From: Croceicoccus bisphenolivorans
GTDB taxonomy: Bacteria; Pseudomonadota; Alphaproteobacteria; Sphingomonadales; Sphingomonadaceae
NCBI RefSeq assembly: GCF_001634625.1
Contig: NZ_LRSE01000004.1
Coordinates: 186,001 to 250,000 of the forward strand
DNA length: 64,000 nt
Direction of reading: 5' to 3'
Shown here: piece by piece, positions 62,348 to 64,000 of the stretch
Numbering within the stretch: the stretch's first letter is position 1
Layout of the letters: each line of letters starts with the position of its first letter
Notes under the pieces: model-generated
What the model was told of the DNA's origin: nothing
Seen by the model: only the letters and a program-made list of their open reading frames with translations
Database searches by the model: none
Translations under genes and position numbers: made by a program

Positions 62348-62920
62348 TCAGCCCAGATTCGCGCTGACCATCGCCCACATCATCGGGATCGACAGCAGGG
62401 TGTTGAGTCTACTGGCGATCAGCGCGCGGGGTGCGGCGGCGGCCTTGGCTTCGGCGCTTGCCTCTACCAGCCCAAGGATCTTCTTCTGCGCCGGCCAGAT
62501 GATGAACCAGACGTTGAATGCCATCAGCAGCGCCATCCACATGCCGGCGCCGATCAGGTTCACCGCGCCTTCGCCGCTGAACGTAAGCGCCTCGACCAGA
62601 TAGCCGCTGACCATCGCGATGGTGAGGCCGGTCAGCACCGTCAGCGCCGCCGCCCAGCGGAAGAAGAACAGCACCTTGGGTGCGATATGCCCGGTGATCG
62701 CGCCTTTCTGCTCGGCAGGAATGGCCGGCATCGTCGGCACCTGCACGAAGTTCAGGTAATAGAGCAGGCCGATCCACAGCACCCCGAAGAACAGGTGCAG
62801 CCAGCGCGAAACGGAATTTATGTCGATCGGTGCGCTGGGCGCGAATGCCACCATCAGCGCAAGTGCCGCGACCAGACCGATCGCGAGTACGAGATGCAGG
62901 TTTCCAAACAGCTTTGCCAT
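62348..62920 (-). CDS. PuuD-like membrane protein (urate oxidase N-terminal domain)
   Basis: This 190-residue protein has about five transmembrane helices and matches the N-terminal membrane domain of PuuD-type urate hydroxylases (RWLHLFFGVLWIGLLYYLNFVQVP, with a conserved histidine, and AFNVWFIIWPAQKKIL). No cytochrome c domain is present. Whether it oxidises urate is uncertain; similar short proteins are common. The start MAKLFGNLHLVLA at 62920 follows GGGGGAGTGGAC. Confidence 0.75.
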   Translation of the reverse strand: MAKLFGNLHLVLAIGLVAALALMVAFAPSAPIDINSVSRWLHLFFGVLWIGLLYYLNFVQVPTMPAIPAEQKGAITGHIAPKVLFFFRWAAALTVLTGLTIAMVSGYLVEALTFSGEGAVNLIGAGMWMALLMAFNVWFIIWPAQKKILGLVEASAEAKAAAAPRALIASRLNTLLSIPMMWAMVSANLG

Positions 62921-63031
62921 GTCCACTCCCCCGGCCATCTGGCCAGTCCCGGTGCGACCCGCGGCGCGACATTTGCGCAATTGTTACAAAATGTCACCGT
63001 GGGGCAGTGGATAACCCGTGGCAAGTTCCGG

Positions 63032-63682
63032 TCAGGCGGGCGGATGCTCCGTCACCGCTTCGTCCTTCTCTTCCTTGCCCAGCCCTTCGCGCAGCATCAT
63101 CGGCAGCTGGGTAAAGGTGAACAGGAACGATAGCGGCAGGAATACCCAGAGCTTTGCAGCAAGCCACGATTCGAAGCTCAGCGTGGCGCGCAGCACCTCG
63201 TTCAGCACGGCGAGCGCGATGAAATAGAAGCCCCAGTTGCGCGACAGTTTCATCCAGCCAATGTCGGACAACCCCTCGAACGCGGCGTCGAGCAGGTATT
63301 TCAGCAGCGCCTTGCCGCGCCAGTAACCGCCCAGCAGCGCCACTGCGAAAACGACGTAGATGATCGTCGGCTTGATCTGCACGAAGACCGGGTCCTGGAA
63401 CAGGATGGTGAGGCCGCCGAAGAACACGATCAGCGCGGTCGACAGCATCAACATCGGGGTGACGTGCCCCAGCTTCCACTTCGACACGGCAACGGCGACC
63501 AGCGCGGCCACGATGAACGCGCCGGTGCCCTTCACCGTCGCCAGCACCTGACCGATCGCGTCGCCATCCTCTGCGGGGCTGAAATACTTGTAGACCGCGA
63601 AGAAGACGAGCAGCGGCCCGTAATCGATCGCGATGTTGAGCCAGCCGCTCTTCTTCTTCGGTGCCGGTTTGTCGGTCATCAT
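63032..63682 (-). CDS. yciB: Inner membrane septation protein YciB (IspZ)
   Basis: This 216-residue protein has five or so transmembrane helices and the family segments AIDYGPLLVFFAVY, HVTPMLMLSTALIVFFGGLT and IKPTIIYVVFAVALLGGYW, and GLSDIGWMKLSRNWGFYFIALAVLNE. It is linked to septation and envelope integrity. Its ATG overlaps the ftsY stop, so they are probably one operon. Confidence 0.92.
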   Translation of the reverse strand: MMTDKPAPKKKSGWLNIAIDYGPLLVFFAVYKYFSPAEDGDAIGQVLATVKGTGAFIVAALVAVAVSKWKLGHVTPMLMLSTALIVFFGGLTILFQDPVFVQIKPTIIYVVFAVALLGGYWRGKALLKYLLDAAFEGLSDIGWMKLSRNWGFYFIALAVLNEVLRATLSFESWLAAKLWVFLPLSFLFTFTQLPMMLREGLGKEEKDEAVTEHPPA

Positions 63683-64000
63683 GCGACTCCTGCGATCACG
63701 CGCGCAACAAGGTCGGGATCGAATGGGCGCAAGTCGTCGATCTTCTCGCCCACGCCGATGGCATGGATGGGCAGGCCGTACTGCTCTGCCGCCGCGACCA
63801 GAACGCCGCCGCGCGCGGTGCCGTCCAGCTTCGTCATGACGAGGCCGGTGACGCCTGCGACTTCCTTGAACACATCGATCTGCTGCAATGCGTTCTGCCC
63901 GTTCGTGGCATCGAGGACGAGGACGACGTCATGCGGTGCTTCGGGGTTCAAACGGCCCAGAACCTTCCGGATCTTGGTCAATTCGGCCATCAGTTCCTTG
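63679..64000 (-). CDS. ftsY: Signal recognition particle receptor FtsY (C-terminal part)
   Basis: This is the C-terminal 106 residues of the SRP GTPase receptor; the start is beyond the window. It shows DVVLVLDATNGQNALQQ, TGLVMTKLDGTARGGVLV (the TKLDG guanine motif) and GVGEKIDDLRPFDPDLVARVI. It pairs functionally with the SRP RNA at 24485 and overlaps yciB by 4 bp. Confidence 0.95.
   Translation of the reverse strand, partial: KELMAELTKIRKVLGRLNPEAPHDVVLVLDATNGQNALQQIDVFKEVAGVTGLVMTKLDGTARGGVLVAAAEQYGLPIHAIGVGEKIDDLRPFDPDLVARVIAGVA

Noticed and set aside
1-64000. CRISPR array or toxin-antitoxin pair
   Set aside because: No series of regularly spaced direct repeats and no recognisable toxin or antitoxin family was found.

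Overview
The window is a GC-rich chromosomal segment of an alphaproteobacterium, most likely a member of the Sphingomonadales (Erythrobacter/Novosphingobium-like). Supporting signs are the run rpsB-tsf-pyrH-frr-uppS-cdsA-dxr-rseP-bamA-skp-fabZ with no lpxD/lpxA/lpxB beside it, a cysteine-free ribosomal protein L31, a sphingomonad-type TonB-receptor-like protein, a free-standing NDUFS4-like complex I subunit and an alphaproteobacterial LexA box. Species cannot be given from sequence alone. I see no prophage, intact insertion sequence or CRISPR array.

Layout: 1-3684 is the end of a nitrate assimilation operon (nirD, nasA, cobA). Converging on it is a two-gene signalling unit, an H-NOX haem sensor and a GAF-GGDEF-EAL protein (3671-6195). 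Then come tRNA-Pro and yajC-secD-secF (6329-9671), an XRE regulator divergent from a DUF6456 protein, a Tat-exported DUF885 protein, a decayed GIY-YIG gene, an ABC-F ATPase and a SIMPL protein (9762-16086). A PepSY protein/response regulator/histidine kinase module, a PilZ protein, chorismate mutase, polyprenyl diphosphate synthase and HrpB follow (16190-23384). 23533-31770 holds an NDUFS4-like protein, a secreted repeat protein, SRP RNA, dnaX-ybaB, lon, HU, a lipoprotein and rlmB. tRNA-Tyr with a copied 3' end, a TonB-receptor-like protein and psd-pssA lead to a putative SOS-controlled small membrane protein (36132-36508).

From 36736 to 48588 the genes are mainly core growth functions: translation (rpsB, tsf, frr, rpmE), UMP kinase, isoprenoid and phospholipid synthesis (uppS, cdsA, dxr), envelope biogenesis (rseP, bamA, skp) and fabZ. 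Then come a DUF808 membrane protein, a prolyl-hydroxylase-like enzyme, an isolated gspHIJK pseudopilin cluster, tRNA-His, an amino-acid dehydrogenase, the tightly overlapping ccmCDEFGHI cytochrome c maturation operon, kup, small membrane proteins, yciB and the end of ftsY.

The least ordinary signals are: (i) three dispersed long hairpins (16528-16624, 48147-48214, 61545-61682) sharing an almost identical apex but with arms that differ in sequence and still pair; (ii) a LexA operator inside a promoter facing an undescribed 84-residue membrane protein; (iii) the H-NOX/c-di-GMP pair abutting nitrate assimilation genes; (iv) a structured leader before rpsB; (v) a duplicated tRNA-Tyr 3' end; and (vi) a strongly initiated small ORF that runs into one of the hairpin repeats.
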